A stretch of DNA of 52,525 bases from a bacterium (GCA_905221235.1 CAJNCJ010000013.1:1-52525); one strand, 5' to 3'. Positions 17,739-26,368 are shown, counted from the first letter of the stretch. The notes: a model not told the origin generated them from the sequence alone. Translations and numbers: made by a program.

Positions 17739-17897
17739 GAAGCTGTAGTTGAAAAGCTGCTGCTATGTCATGGAAAGGGGGTGAAAGCCTATCGTTAGCG
17801 AAGATGTATGCAGGTGGTTTTACACCCTGCAAGAGGTAGTGGCGGCTTGACAGAGCCCTGATCTGTTAATCTATGAAAAAGAAGGAATTTATGCCAA
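17739..17897 (+). other. Structured murB-potA spacer with overlapping short ORF (candidate regulatory leader)
   Basis: This 159-bp spacer has no T-tailed terminator. A strong hairpin is made by TGCAGGTG at 17809-17816 and CACCCTGCA at 17823-17831 (eight pairs, one bulged C). Further downstream GGCT (17844-17847) can pair with AGCC (17854-17857), or CAGA (17851-17854) with TCTG (17862-17865), which are mutually exclusive. A 20-codon ORF starting ATG at 17873 runs to TAA at 17935, across the potA TTG start in another frame. A polyamine-responsive leader is a guess; I could not match a known riboswitch class. Confidence 0.4.
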
Positions 17898-19055
17898 TTG
17901 AAAAAACCAATTATCGAATTCAAAAACGTCTCTAAAGTTTTTGAAGACAGCAACACCAAGGTTCTCAAAGATATCAACTTTGAGTTGGAAGAAGGGAAGT
18001 TCTATACTCTTCTAGGCGCGTCTGGTTCAGGAAAATCAACTATCCTTAACATCATTGCAGGTTTACTGGATGCGACGACAGGAGATATTTTGCTGGACGG
18101 TGTCCGTATCAATGATATCCCAACCAACAAGCGAGATGTCCATACGGTCTTCCAATCCTATGCCTTGTTTCCACATATGAATGTGTTTGAAAATGTTGCC
18201 TTTCCACTTCGCTTGCGTAAGATTGACAAGAAAGAAATCGAGCAGCGTGTAGCAGAAGTTCTCAAGATGGTTCAGTTGGAAGGTTATGAAAAACGTTCCA
18301 TCCGTAAACTTTCTGGAGGACAACGCCAGCGTGTTGCCATTGCCCGTGCCATCATTAACCAACCCCGTGTTGTCTTATTGGATGAGCCCTTGTCAGCGCT
18401 GGACTTGAAATTGCGAACAGACATGCAGTACGAACTCCGTGAATTGCAACAACGATTGGGCATTACCTTTGTCTTTGTCACTCACGATCAGGAAGAAGCC
18501 CTTGCCATGAGTGACTGGATTTTCGTTATGAATGATGGCGAGATTGTCCAGTCTGGAACGCCTGTGGATATCTACGACGAGCCGATCAACCACTTTGTTG
18601 CCACCTTTATCGGTGAGTCCAACATCTTGCCAGGAACCATGATTGAAGACTACTTGGTTGAGTTTAACGGCAAACGCTTTGAAGCGGTCGATGGTGGGAT
18701 GAAGCCAAATGAACCTGTTGAGGTTGTTATTCGTCCAGAGGACTTGCGGATTACCCTTCCTGAAGAAGGCAAACTCCAAGTTAAGGTCGATACCCAGCTC
18801 TTCCGTGGGGTTCACTATGAAATTATCGCCTATGACGAACTTGGAAATGAATGGATGATCCACTCAACTCGTAAGGCAATTGTTGGTGAGGAAATCGGTC
18901 TGGACTTTGAACCAGAAGACATCCACATCATGCGTCTCAACGAAACCGAAGAAGAGTTCGATGCTCGTATCGAAGAGTACGTGGAAATCGAAGAGCAAGA
19001 AGCAGGTCTGATCAATGCAATCGAGGAGGAAAGAGATGAAGAAAACAAGCTCTAA
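17898..19055 (+). CDS. potA: Spermidine/putrescine ABC transporter ATPase PotA (TTG start)
   Basis: A 385-residue ABC ATPase with the OB-type C-terminal domain (TOBE, from residue about 285) of the CUT1/Pot class. Walker A is GASGSGKST, signature LSGGQRQR, Walker [13 protein letters not shown] and H-loop VTHDQEEA. The C-terminus is unusually acidic and Glu-rich. The frame has a TGA at 17874-17876 and the first usable start is TTG at 17898, with AAGGA at 17882-17886. An out-of-frame ATG at 17891 sits closer to that site and could compete. The gene's last 20 bases overlap potB. Confidence 0.92.
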   Translation: MKKPIIEFKNVSKVFEDSNTKVLKDINFELEEGKFYTLLGASGSGKSTILNIIAGLLDATTGDILLDGVRINDIPTNKRDVHTVFQSYALFPHMNVFENVAFPLRLRKIDKKEIEQRVAEVLKMVQLEGYEKRSIRKLSGGQRQRVAIARAIINQPRVVLLDEPLSALDLKLRTDMQYELRELQQRLGITFVFVTHDQEEALAMSDWIFVMNDGEIVQSGTPVDIYDEPINHFVATFIGESNILPGTMIEDYLVEFNGKRFEAVDGGMKPNEPVEVVIRPEDLRITLPEEGKLQVKVDTQLFRGVHYEIIAYDELGNEWMIHSTRKAIVGEEIGLDFEPEDIHIMRLNETEEEFDARIEEYVEIEEQEAGLINAIEEERDEENKL

Positions 19056-19842
19056 ACTCTTTGTAGTGCCCTACATTCTCTGGATTGCCCTCTTTGTATT
19101 GGCACCCTTGGTCTTGATTTTCGGTCAATCCTTTTTCAATATCGAAGGCCAGTTTAGCTTAGAAAACTATAAATCTTACTTTGCGTCACAAAACTTGACC
19201 TATCTCAAAATGAGCTTTAACTCTGTGCTTTATGCAGGAATTGTGACCTTGGTCACCCTACTTATCAGCTATCCGACAGCCCTCTTTTTGACTCGTCTCA
19301 AACACCGTCAACTCTGGCTCATGCTGATTATCTTGCCGACATGGATCAACCTTCTTCTTAAGGCCTATGCCTTTATCGGAATTTTTGGTCAGAATGGCTC
19401 TATTAACCAATTCTTGGAATTTATCGGAATCGGTTCGCAGCAATTGCTCTTTACGGATTTCTCCTTTATTTTCGTCGCAAGCTACATCGAGCTTCCTTTT
19501 ATGATTTTACCGATTTTCAATGTCTTGGATGATATGGATAACAACCTCATCAATGCCAGCTACGACCTCGGTGCGACTAAGTGGGAGACCTTCCGCCATG
19601 TCATCTTCCCTCTATCGATGAATGGGGTGAGAAGTGGAGTTCAGTCGGTCTTTATCCCAAGTTTGAGTCTTTTCATGCTGACGCGTTTGATTGGTGGAAA
19701 CCGCGTTATTACCTTGGGGACAGCCATTGAGCAAAACTTCCTGACCAATGACAACTACGGTATGGGTTCTACCATCGGTGTGATTCTCATCCTGACCATG
19801 TTCATTACCATGTGGGTGACCAAGGAAAGGAGAGAACGATGA
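19036..19842 (+). CDS. potB: Spermidine/putrescine ABC transporter permease PotB
   Basis: A 268-residue permease with about six membrane segments, the first at residues 8-30 ([20 protein letters not shown]). The coupling loop to PotA is [19 protein letters not shown] near residue 180. The ATG at 19036 lies inside the end of potA with GAGGAAAGAG ahead of it, and the stop overlaps the potC start as ATGA, so translation is coupled along potABCD. It pairs with PotC to form the channel. Confidence 0.93.
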   Translation: MKKTSSKLFVVPYILWIALFVLAPLVLIFGQSFFNIEGQFSLENYKSYFASQNLTYLKMSFNSVLYAGIVTLVTLLISYPTALFLTRLKHRQLWLMLIILPTWINLLLKAYAFIGIFGQNGSINQFLEFIGIGSQQLLFTDFSFIFVASYIELPFMILPIFNVLDDMDNNLINASYDLGATKWETFRHVIFPLSMNGVRSGVQSVFIPSLSLFMLTRLIGGNRVITLGTAIEQNFLTNDNYGMGSTIGVILILTMFITMWVTKERRER

Positions 19843-20612
19843 AAAAATTTGCCAACCTTTATCTGGGACTGGTCTTTCTTGTCCTCTACCTGCCGATATT
19901 TTATCTGATTGGTTACGCCTTTAATGCAGGCAACGACATGAACAGCTTTACAGGCTTTAGCTTGAGTCATTTTAAAACCATGTTTGGCGATGGTCGCCTC
20001 ATGTTGATTGTGACTCAGACCTTTTTCTTGGCCTTTTTATCAGCCTTGATTGCGACCATTATCGGGACTTTCGGTGCCATTTACATCTACCAGTCTCGTA
20101 AGAAATACCAAGAAGCCTTTCTTTCACTCAATAATATCCTCATGGTTGCGCCTGACGTTATGATTGGTGCCAGCTTCTTGATTCTCTTTACCCAACTCAA
20201 GTTTTCACTTGGCTTTTTGACCGTTCTATCTAGTCACGTGGCCTTCTCTATTCCTATCGTGGTCTTGATGGTTTTGCCTCGTCTCAAGGAAATGAACGGC
20301 GACATGATTCATGCGGCCTATGACCTGGGAGCCAGTCAATTTCAGATGTTCAAGGAAATCATGCTTCCTTACCTGACTCCGTCTATCATTGCAGGTTATT
20401 TCATGGCTTTCACCTATTCGCTAGATGACTTTGCTGTGACCTTCTTTGTAACGGGAAATGGCTTTTCAACCCTGTCCGTCGAGATTTATTCTCGTGCTCG
20501 TAAGGGGATTTCGCTAGAAATCAATGCCCTTTCTGCCCTTGTCTTTCTCTTTAGTATTATCCTAGTGGTTGGATATTACTTTATCTCACGTGAGAAGGAG
20601 GAGCAAGCATGA
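19839..20612 (+). CDS. potC: Spermidine/putrescine ABC transporter permease PotC
   Basis: A 257-residue permease beginning [19 protein letters not shown], with about six membrane segments. The EAA-like loop is AAYDLGASQFQMFKEIMLP near residue 165. The start ATG overlaps the potB TGA, and its own TGA overlaps the potD ATG, both as ATGA. GGAAAGGAGAG precedes the ATG. Second half of the polyamine channel. Confidence 0.93.
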   Translation: MKKFANLYLGLVFLVLYLPIFYLIGYAFNAGNDMNSFTGFSLSHFKTMFGDGRLMLIVTQTFFLAFLSALIATIIGTFGAIYIYQSRKKYQEAFLSLNNILMVAPDVMIGASFLILFTQLKFSLGFLTVLSSHVAFSIPIVVLMVLPRLKEMNGDMIHAAYDLGASQFQMFKEIMLPYLTPSIIAGYFMAFTYSLDDFAVTFFVTGNGFSTLSVEIYSRARKGISLEINALSALVFLFSIILVVGYYFISREKEEQA

Positions 20613-21679
20613 AAAAACTCTATTCATTTTTAGCAGGAATTGCAGCGATTATCCTGGTCTTGTGGGGAATTGCGACTCATTTGGACAGTAAAATCAATAG
20701 CCGAGATAGTCAAAAATTGGTTATCTACAACTGGGGTGACTATATCGATCCTGAACTCTTGGAGCAATTCACAGAGGAAACAGGAATTCAAGTCCAGTAT
20801 GAGACTTTTGACTCCAATGAAGCCATGTATACCAAGATTAAGCAGGGTGGAACGACCTACGATATTGCCATCCCTAGTGAATACATGATCAACAAGATGA
20901 AGGACGAAGACCTCTTGGTACCGCTTGACTATTCAAAAATTGAAGGTCTTGAAAATATCGGACCAGAGTTCCTCAACCAGTCCTTTGACCCAGGTAATAA
21001 ATTCTCCATCCCTTACTTCTGGGGGACTTTGGGAATTGTCTACAATGAAACTATGGTAGATGAAGCGCCTGAGCACTGGGATGACCTCTGGAAGCCAGAA
21101 TATAAGAACTCTATCATGCTCTTTGATGGGGCGCGTGAGGTATTGGGACTAGGACTTAATTCGTTGGGCTACAGCCTCAACTCTAAGAATCCGCAGCAGT
21201 TGGAAGAGACAGTAGACAAACTCTACAAATTGACTCCAAATATTAAGGCTATCGTTGCAGACGAGATGAAGGGCTACATGATTCAGAACAATGCTGCTAT
21301 CGGCGTGACCTTCTCTGGTGAAGCCAGCCAAATGCTAGAAAAAAATGAAAATCTACGCTATGTGGTACCGACAGAGGCCAGCAACCTTTGGTTTGATAAT
21401 ATGGTCATTCCCAAAACAGTCAAAAACCAAGACGCAGCCTATGCCTTTATCAACTTTATGTTGAAACCTGAAAATGCTCTTAAAAATGCAGAGTATGTCG
21501 GCTATTCAACACCAAATCTACCAGCTAAGGAACTACTCCCAGAGGAGAAAAAAGAAGACAAGGCATTCTATCCTGATGCTGAAACCATGAAACACCTAGA
21601 AGTTTATGAAAAATTTGACCATAAATGGACAGGGAAATATAGCGACCTCTTCCTACAGTTTAAAATGTATCGGAAGTAG
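20609..21679 (+). CDS. potD: Spermidine/putrescine-binding protein PotD
   Basis: A 356-residue periplasmic-binding-type protein that captures polyamines for PotABC. After a hydrophobic N-terminus (residues 5-23) the mature domain begins LVIYNWGDYIDPELLEQF, with DIAIPSEYMI, WGTLGIVYNE and WFDNMVIP as polyamine-site strands containing the Trp and acidic residues of the family. There is no cysteine in the N-terminal segment, so unlike PstS it has no lipobox and may stay attached through an uncleaved signal anchor. It ends the operon; a hairpin terminator follows at 21696. Confidence 0.93.
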   Translation: MKKLYSFLAGIAAIILVLWGIATHLDSKINSRDSQKLVIYNWGDYIDPELLEQFTEETGIQVQYETFDSNEAMYTKIKQGGTTYDIAIPSEYMINKMKDEDLLVPLDYSKIEGLENIGPEFLNQSFDPGNKFSIPYFWGTLGIVYNETMVDEAPEHWDDLWKPEYKNSIMLFDGAREVLGLGLNSLGYSLNSKNPQQLEETVDKLYKLTPNIKAIVADEMKGYMIQNNAAIGVTFSGEASQMLEKNENLRYVVPTEASNLWFDNMVIPKTVKNQDAAYAFINFMLKPENALKNAEYVGYSTPNLPAKELLPEEKKEDKAFYPDAETMKHLEVYEKFDHKWTGKYSDLFLQFKMYRK

Positions 21680-21695
21680 GAGTTAGCAGCTATGA

Positions 21696-21728
21696 AACGA
21701 ATCGGTCAAGCTGGTTCGTTTTTTTTTA
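21696..21728 (+). terminator. Terminator of potABCD
   Basis: AACGAATC at 21696-21703 pairs with GGTTCGTT at 21713-21720, followed by a run of T residues. Confidence 0.8.
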
Positions 21729-21739
21729 ATACAAAAAAC

Positions 21740-21846
21740 TATAGTAGATTGAATCTAAAATAGTACGTTATGGATTCTAAAACATTTCTAGAAATTAACT
21801 TGACTTTCCTAAGATCTCTGTTCATATCTTATTTCAATCCACTATA
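21740..21846. repeat. RUP element (107-bp repeat unit of pneumococcus)
   Basis: Imperfect terminal inverted repeats: TATAGTAGATTGAAT at the left, and the right end is the complement of TATAGTGGATTGAAAT. Left to right end is exactly 107 bp, the established RUP length, and the interior is non-coding. RUPs are thought to be mobilised in trans by IS630-Spn1 transposase and are confined to the pneumococcus/mitis lineage. It sits between the pot terminator and the promoter of the RNA at 21904, only 22 bp upstream of that promoter's -35. Confidence 0.75.
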
Positions 21847-21868
21847 ATAAGCAGCTTTTTGATTTTAC

Positions 21869-21897
21869 TTGACATATTGTTAAGAATCTAATATAAT
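21869..21897 (+). promoter_or_regulatory. Perfect consensus promoter of the structured RNA
   Basis: TTGACA at 21869-21874, 17-bp spacer, TATAAT at 21892-21897. Transcription should begin near 21904. Confidence 0.85.
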
Positions 21898-21903
21898 AAA
21901 AAC

Positions 21904-22064
21904 TGTAGAACAAAACTATCGCTTTTAGCGTAGCCAAGGAATTACTGGTCGGTCTGCTTTGGTCAGTAGTTTGTAGATAGGCTTATTTGGGTTTTATATA
22001 TTTTCCGCAAGCAGGTGAATAAATATATCGTAGGAAGAGGTGTAAATAGCCTCTTTATTTTTTT
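21904..22064 (+). ncRNA. Structured RNA (about 160 nt) ending in a terminator, upstream of the PBECR4-like gene
   Basis: From the consensus promoter an RNA of about 160 nt is predicted. Hairpin 1: CTATCGCT (21916-21923) with AGCGTAG (21927-21933), one bulged T. Hairpin 2: ATTACTGGTC (21941-21950) with GGTCAGTAGT (21961-21970). Hairpin 3: ATATATTT (21996-22003) with AAATATAT (22021-22028). The 3' end is a terminator, AAGAGG (22035-22040) with CCTCTT (22050-22055), then TATTTTTTT. CTATC (21916-21920) can also pair with GATAG (21976-21980), which would break hairpin 1. It lacks the marks of tmRNA, 4.5S RNA and RNase P. It may be a free small RNA or an attenuating leader of the gene starting 16 bases later. 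Confidence 0.65.
22035..22064 (+). terminator. Terminator between structured RNA and PBECR4-like gene
   Basis: AAGAGG / CCTCTT stem with a nine-base loop and a T-rich tail; the next ATG is 16 bases downstream of the T run. Confidence 0.75.
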
Positions 22065-22079
22065 GAGAAAAGGTACAGT

Positions 22080-22715
22080 ATGTTAAGAAATTTAATTCTT
22101 AGTTATAGAACGTTGATGGATACTCAATACAAATTTACTATTACTCAGACTGTCTCCAAACAAACTATAGAAAAATATATTGAATTAAGCTTCACGGAAC
22201 CAAATTTTCATCATCTTATAGGTTTGCACAAACTAAAAGGAATAGATAAAGTTAAGTGCTTCAATGGTAATGGGGCTCAGAAGATATATAACCAAATTTT
22301 GGGAAATCATATCACTTTTTATGATTTAGATAAAGATACATCTCAGCACAAGGCTGCATTTTTATCTAGGGCAACTTCTCTGAATTTAATTTATACGATG
22401 CTAGAAAATATAAGTGTTAATTTAAAGGGATTGTATTATTTTGACCCAAATAAAATTGGATCGAAGATTAAAGCAAAGTATTTATTGCATTTTCAACATA
22501 GAGATAAAGAATTTTATTTTTTGTTTGATAAATATGATAAGAAGGTTAAGAACACTGATATTTGCTATCCTGTTTCAGTTTTTAGAAGAAAAATACAGGC
22601 TGAGTTGCCAGAAGGGCGTAGTGCAAAACACTATGAAATGAACCAAACCCCCATTAAGCTATTGAAAGTTGAAAAAATACAAGGTGCTAGAACTGTTACA
22701 TTATACGATAAATAG
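22080..22715 (+). CDS. PBECR4-like putative nuclease/toxin-domain protein
   Basis: A 211-residue protein without signal peptide or membrane segment. The central N-terminal part KYIELSFTEPNFHHLIGLHKLKG (given in two blocks: KYIELSFTEP, NFHHLIGLHKL, residues about 33-51) resembles the F-x-H-L-x-G start of PBECR4 domains, RNase-like members of the Barnase-EndoU-Colicin-RelE fold known from phage polyvalent proteins and mobile elements. Later strands YFLFDKYDKKVK and YPVSVFRRK would complete it. The gene is visibly more A/T-rich and Lys/Asn/Ile-rich than its neighbours, suggesting acquisition. GAGAAAAGG lies six bases before the ATG. It follows a terminated structured RNA and has no partner gene, so an RNA-controlled toxin is conceivable. 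Family call from memory. Confidence 0.6.
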   Translation: MLRNLILSYRTLMDTQYKFTITQTVSKQTIEKYIELSFTEPNFHHLIGLHKLKGIDKVKCFNGNGAQKIYNQILGNHITFYDLDKDTSQHKAAFLSRATSLNLIYTMLENISVNLKGLYYFDPNKIGSKIKAKYLLHFQHRDKEFYFLFDKYDKKVKNTDICYPVSVFRRKIQAELPEGRSAKHYEMNQTPIKLLKVEKIQGARTVTLYDK

Positions 22716-22971
22716 TTCCTTGGGTTTAGAGAGCTATTTTGAGTATGACAGGTATATCGGATATATGAGATTTGGTGCCAGATAACCGTGAAAATAGTAG
22801 CCACTCTAAGTCTGATGCTGGAAATCAGAATCGTCAGAGGAAGGAATAGAGAAATCGTGGCTTTACGAACAGAAATGTTATAGTAAAATATGTATAGTGG
22901 ATGAGATGGTAGCAAGTTTTTAGGAAAATCAAACTCTAATGATAGTGTCTATCTCATAAGATTATTTCCAG
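22716..22971. other. Gene-free AT-rich spacer with small inverted repeats
   Basis: No credible coding frame. Visible structure: TCTGAT (22811-22816) with ATCAGA (22824-22829), GATAG with CTATC (22941-22953), and ATGAGAT (22901-22907) with ATCTCAT (22951-22957). TATAGTGGAT near 22893 resembles a RUP end, so a decayed repeat is possible but not shown. Confidence 0.4.
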
Positions 22972-23000
22972 TTGACGCAAGCTTAAAAAAACGTTATAAT
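22972..23000 (+). promoter_or_regulatory. Promoter of the alaS T-box operon
   Basis: TTGACG at 22972-22977, 17-bp spacer, TATAAT at 22995-23000, placing the RNA start near 23007, at the base of T-box stem I. Confidence 0.8.
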
Positions 23001-23006
23001 AAGAAA

Positions 23007-23190
23007 GTTGAGAATTGATTTTCACTTGTCTTAGTCCAGAGAAATGGCGGTGCTGCGAGCCATCTAAGCTAGAAAATCATGCTACTCAATCATACAATTG
23101 CATAAGAATAAGAGAATGACAAGTTCATTGAATGAAGGTGGTACCGCGGTTTTTCGCCCTTCGTGATGTGAGCTTGTCTTTTGGTTTTTT
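23007..23190 (+). promoter_or_regulatory. Alanine T-box riboswitch
   Basis: Stem I base is TTGAG (23008-23012) with CTCAA (23085-23089) and GATTTTC (23017-23023) with GAAAATC (23072-23078). GCT at 23068-23070 sits where the specifier codon is expected and encodes alanine. The T-box core GAAGGTGGTACCGCG lies within 23130-23148. The terminator is GACAAGTTCAT (23118-23128) with GTGAGCTTGTC (23168-23178), then a T-rich tail. Uncharged tRNA-Ala should favour read-through into the LURP-one-like gene and alaS. Confidence 0.92.
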
Positions 23191-23200
23191 GGAGGTGTTG

Positions 23201-23686
23201 ATGAAAACATTTCTTGTCAAACAAAAGTTTCGTCTTGGAGGCGAGCGCTTTGCTATCAAGGATGACAGGGGAGAAATCGCCTATCAGGTAGAGGGATCAT
23301 TTTTTAAAATTCCCAAAACCTTTACTATCTATGATGCATTTGGTAACCAAGTCAGTGAGATTAGTAAAGAGATTTGGACTCTACTTCCTCGTTTTGAGAT
23401 TCAGCTTCAGGACGGATCGAGTTTTGTCATTCGTAAGAAGTTGACCTTCTGGCGAGATAAGTATGAGTTTGATAATCTGGGGCTTCGTATCGAGGGCAAT
23501 ATCTGGGATTTGAATTTCAAATTGCTGGATGATCGCGATCAGTTGATTGCGGAAATCAGGAAAGAACTCTTCCATCTGACCTCTACCTATACCGTAACGG
23601 TTCTTGAGGATGCTTATGCAGACCTAGTCATTTCCCTCTGTGTCGCGATTGACTATGTGGAAATGCTGGAAAGCCAATCACATTAA
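23201..23686 (+). CDS. LURP-one-related (tubby-like) family protein
   Basis: A 161-residue beta-rich protein: MKTFLVKQKFRLGGERFAIK, then AYQVEGSFFKIPKTFTIYDAFG and a C-terminal hydrophobic helix LVISLCVAIDYVEML, the pattern of LURP-one/tubby C-terminal-like (DUF567) proteins, which resemble phospholipid scramblases. The molecular role in bacteria is unknown. The frame extends upstream into the T-box, but GGAGG at 23191-23195 fixes the ATG at 23201. It is the first gene behind the alanine T-box and alaS follows 21 bp later, so it is controlled by alanyl-tRNA charging together with alaS. Confidence 0.8.
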   Translation: MKTFLVKQKFRLGGERFAIKDDRGEIAYQVEGSFFKIPKTFTIYDAFGNQVSEISKEIWTLLPRFEIQLQDGSSFVIRKKLTFWRDKYEFDNLGLRIEGNIWDLNFKLLDDRDQLIAEIRKELFHLTSTYTVTVLEDAYADLVISLCVAIDYVEMLESQSH

Positions 23687-23707
23687 ACAAGTAAATAAGG
23701 AGACAAT

Positions 23708-26326
23708 ATGAAACAACTATCTAGTGCACAAGTACGCCAAATGTGGCTTGATTTCTGGGCGACTAAAGGTCACTCAGTAGAACCATCAGTGAGTTTGGTT
23801 CCTGTAAATGATCCAACTCTTTTGTGGATTAATTCTGGGGTAGCAACCCTTAAGAAATACTTTGACGGGACTATTAAACCTGAAAATCCACGTATCACCA
23901 ATGCGCAAAAAGCTATCCGTACCAACGACATCGAAAATGTCGGAAAAACGGCTCGCCACCATACTATGTTTGAAATGTTGGGGAACTTCTCTATCGGGGA
24001 TTACTTCCGCGATGAAGCTATCACCTGGGCTTATGAGCTTTTGACAAGCCCAGAATGGTTTGATTTCCCAGCTGAAAAACTGTACATGACCTACTATCCA
24101 GACGATAAAGATTCTTACAACCGCTGGATTGAAGTGGGAGTGGACCCAAGTCACTTGATTCCTATTGAGGACAACTTCTGGGAAATCGGTGCTGGGCCTT
24201 CTGGACCTGATACAGAGATTTTCTTTGACCGTGGAGAAGCTTTTGACCCAGAAAATATCGGTCTTCGCCTGCTTGCAGAAGATATCGAAAACGACCGTTA
24301 TATCGAAATCTGGAACATTGTATTGTCACAATTTAACGCTGATCCAGCTGTACCTCGTAGCGAGTACAAGGAATTGCCACACAAGAACATTGATACGGGC
24401 GCTGGTTTGGAGCGTTTGGTGGCGGTTATCCAAGGGGCTAAGACAAATTTTGAAACGGACCTCTTCATGCCGATTATCCGTGAAGTGGAGAAATTGTCTG
24501 GTAAGGTTTATGACCAAGATGGCGACAACATGAGCTTCAAGGTCATCGCTGATCATATCCGTTCTCTTTCATTTGCCATTGGTGATGGTGCCCTTCCAGG
24601 AAATGAGGGTCGTGGTTACGTCCTTCGTCGTCTTCTCCGTCGTGCCTCTATGCACGGTCAAAAATTGGGTATCAACGAGCCTTTCCTTTACAAACTGGTT
24701 CCAACTGTTGGGAAAATCATGGAAAGCTACTATCCAGAAGTGCTTGAAAAACGTGACTTTATCGAAAAAATCGTTAAGAGCGAGGAAGAGTCATTTGCTC
24801 GAACTCTTCACTCAGGTCAACACTTTGCCCAAGGCATCGTAGCAGACTTGAAAGAAAAAGGTCAATCGGTTATCGCTGGTTCAGATGTATTCAAACTTTA
24901 TGATACTTATGGATTCCCAGTCGAATTGACTGAAGAAATCGCTGAAGAGGCTGGTATGACTGTAGACCGTGAAGGTTTTGAAGCAGCAATGAAAGAACAG
25001 CAAGAACGCGCGCGTGCGTCAGCTGTTAAGGGTGGCTCAATGGGTATGCAAAATGAAACCCTTCAAAACATCACAGTGGAAAGCCGCTTTAACTATGAAG
25101 CGTCACAATTGTCTTCTAAATTGGTAGCTATCGTGGCTGACAATGCAGAAGTAGAAGCTGTGTCTGAAGGAACTGCCTCACTTATCTTTGCGGAAACTCC
25201 ATTCTACGCTGAAATGGGTGGACAGGTAGCTGACCACGGACAAATCTTGGATGAGTCAGGTAAGGTCGTGGCTACTGTGACAAATGTTCAAAAAGCACCA
25301 AACGGACAAGCTCTTCATACAGTTGAAGTCCTTGCACCGCTTGCCTTGAACCAAGAATATACCTTGGCAATTGATAGCAATCGTCGTCACCGTGTTATGA
25401 AAAACCACACAGCGACTCACTTGCTTCACGCTGCCCTTCACAATATCCTTGGAAACCACGCGACACAAGCAGGATCTCTTAACGAAGTTGAATTCCTTCG
25501 CTTTGACTTTACCCACTTCCAAGCAGTAACTGCAGAAGAATTGCGTGCGATTGAACAGCAAGTCAACGAGAAAATATGGGAAGCTCTTGAAGTGAAGACA
25601 GTTGAAACGGATATTGAAACTGCCAAGGAAATGGGAGCTATGGCCCTCTTTGGTGAGAAATACGGCAAGGAAGTCCGTGTTGTCACTATCGGTGACTACT
25701 CTATCGAGCTTTGTGGTGGTACCCACGTTGGCAACACTTCTGAAATTGGTCTCTTCAAGATTGTCAAAGAAGAAGGGATCGGATCAGGAACTCGCCGTAT
25801 CTTGGCAGTGACTGGTAAGGAAGCCTTTGAAGCCTACCGTGAACAAGAAGACGCTCTTAAAGCTGTCGCAGCAACCTTGAAAGCACCTCAACTTAAAGAA
25901 GTACCTCACAAGGTGGAAGGACTTCAAGAACAACTTCGTCAACTTCAAAAAGAAAATGCTGAGTTGAAAGAAAAAGCCGCAGCTGCAGCCGCAGGCGACA
26001 TCTTCAAGGATGTTAAGGAAGTCAACGGTTACCGTTACATTGCTAGCCAAGTGTCTGTATCAGATGCCGGTGCCCTTCGTACCTTTGCGGACAACTGGAA
26101 ACAAAAAGACTACTCTGACTTGCTTGTCCTAGTTGCTGCTATCGGAGATAAAGTCAATGTCCTTGTAGCAAGCAAGACAAAAGACCTTCATGCAGGAAAC
26201 CTTGTCAAAGAATTGGCACCAATCGTCGATGGACGTGGTGGTGGTAAACCAGACATGGCCATGGCAGGAGGAAGCAACCAAGCTAAAATCCAAGAATTGT
26301 TGGATGCCGTAGCAGGTAAATTGTAA
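23708..26326 (+). CDS. alaS: Alanyl-tRNA synthetase
   Basis: An 872-residue class II synthetase, the full bacterial length. Residues 1-450 hold the aminoacylation domain (class II motif with [12 protein letters not shown] and [13 protein letters not shown]). The editing domain has the zinc/active-site motifs [11 protein letters not shown] and [11 protein letters not shown] near residues 570 and 670. A coiled coil rich in Gln/Glu/Leu (residues about 730-760) leads to the DHHA1 C-terminal domain with [20 protein letters not shown] precedes the ATG. Expression is under the alanine T-box. Confidence 0.97.
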   Translation: MKQLSSAQVRQMWLDFWATKGHSVEPSVSLVPVNDPTLLWINSGVATLKKYFDGTIKPENPRITNAQKAIRTNDIENVGKTARHHTMFEMLGNFSIGDYFRDEAITWAYELLTSPEWFDFPAEKLYMTYYPDDKDSYNRWIEVGVDPSHLIPIEDNFWEIGAGPSGPDTEIFFDRGEAFDPENIGLRLLAEDIENDRYIEIWNIVLSQFNADPAVPRSEYKELPHKNIDTGAGLERLVAVIQGAKTNFETDLFMPIIREVEKLSGKVYDQDGDNMSFKVIADHIRSLSFAIGDGALPGNEGRGYVLRRLLRRASMHGQKLGINEPFLYKLVPTVGKIMESYYPEVLEKRDFIEKIVKSEEESFARTLHSGQHFAQGIVADLKEKGQSVIAGSDVFKLYDTYGFPVELTEEIAEEAGMTVDREGFEAAMKEQQERARASAVKGGSMGMQNETLQNITVESRFNYEASQLSSKLVAIVADNAEVEAVSEGTASLIFAETPFYAEMGGQVADHGQILDESGKVVATVTNVQKAPNGQALHTVEVLAPLALNQEYTLAIDSNRRHRVMKNHTATHLLHAALHNILGNHATQAGSLNEVEFLRFDFTHFQAVTAEELRAIEQQVNEKIWEALEVKTVETDIETAKEMGAMALFGEKYGKEVRVVTIGDYSIELCGGTHVGNTSEIGLFKIVKEEGIGSGTRRILAVTGKEAFEAYREQEDALKAVAATLKAPQLKEVPHKVEGLQEQLRQLQKENAELKEKAAAAAAGDIFKDVKEVNGYRYIASQVSVSDAGALRTFADNWKQKDYSDLLVLVAAIGDKVNVLVASKTKDLHAGNLVKELAPIVDGRGGGKPDMAMAGGSNQAKIQELLDAVAGKL

Positions 26327-26332
26327 TCAAAC

Positions 26333-26362
26333 AAAGATCTATCCATTTGGGTAGGTCTTTTT
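26333..26362 (+). terminator. Terminator of alaS
   Basis: AAAGATCTATCC pairs with GGGTAGGTCTTT around ATTTG-containing loop, followed by T residues. Confidence 0.75.
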
Positions 26363-26368
26363 CATACC

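Noticed and set aside
17739..17897. Known riboswitch class (SAM, guanidine/ykkC, preQ1) before potA
   Set aside because: I could not find the conserved core of any of these; kept only as a structured spacer.
21904..22064. Structured RNA as tmRNA, 4.5S RNA, RNase P RNA or 6S RNA
   Set aside because: Conserved marks of the first three are missing, and the RNA does not fold into one long stem with a central bubble as 6S RNA does; 6S cannot be excluded without a covariance search.
22631..22915. 94-codon minus-strand frame after the PBECR4-like gene
   Set aside because: Overlaps the end of that gene, begins without a ribosome-binding site, and reads as random hydrophobic sequence.
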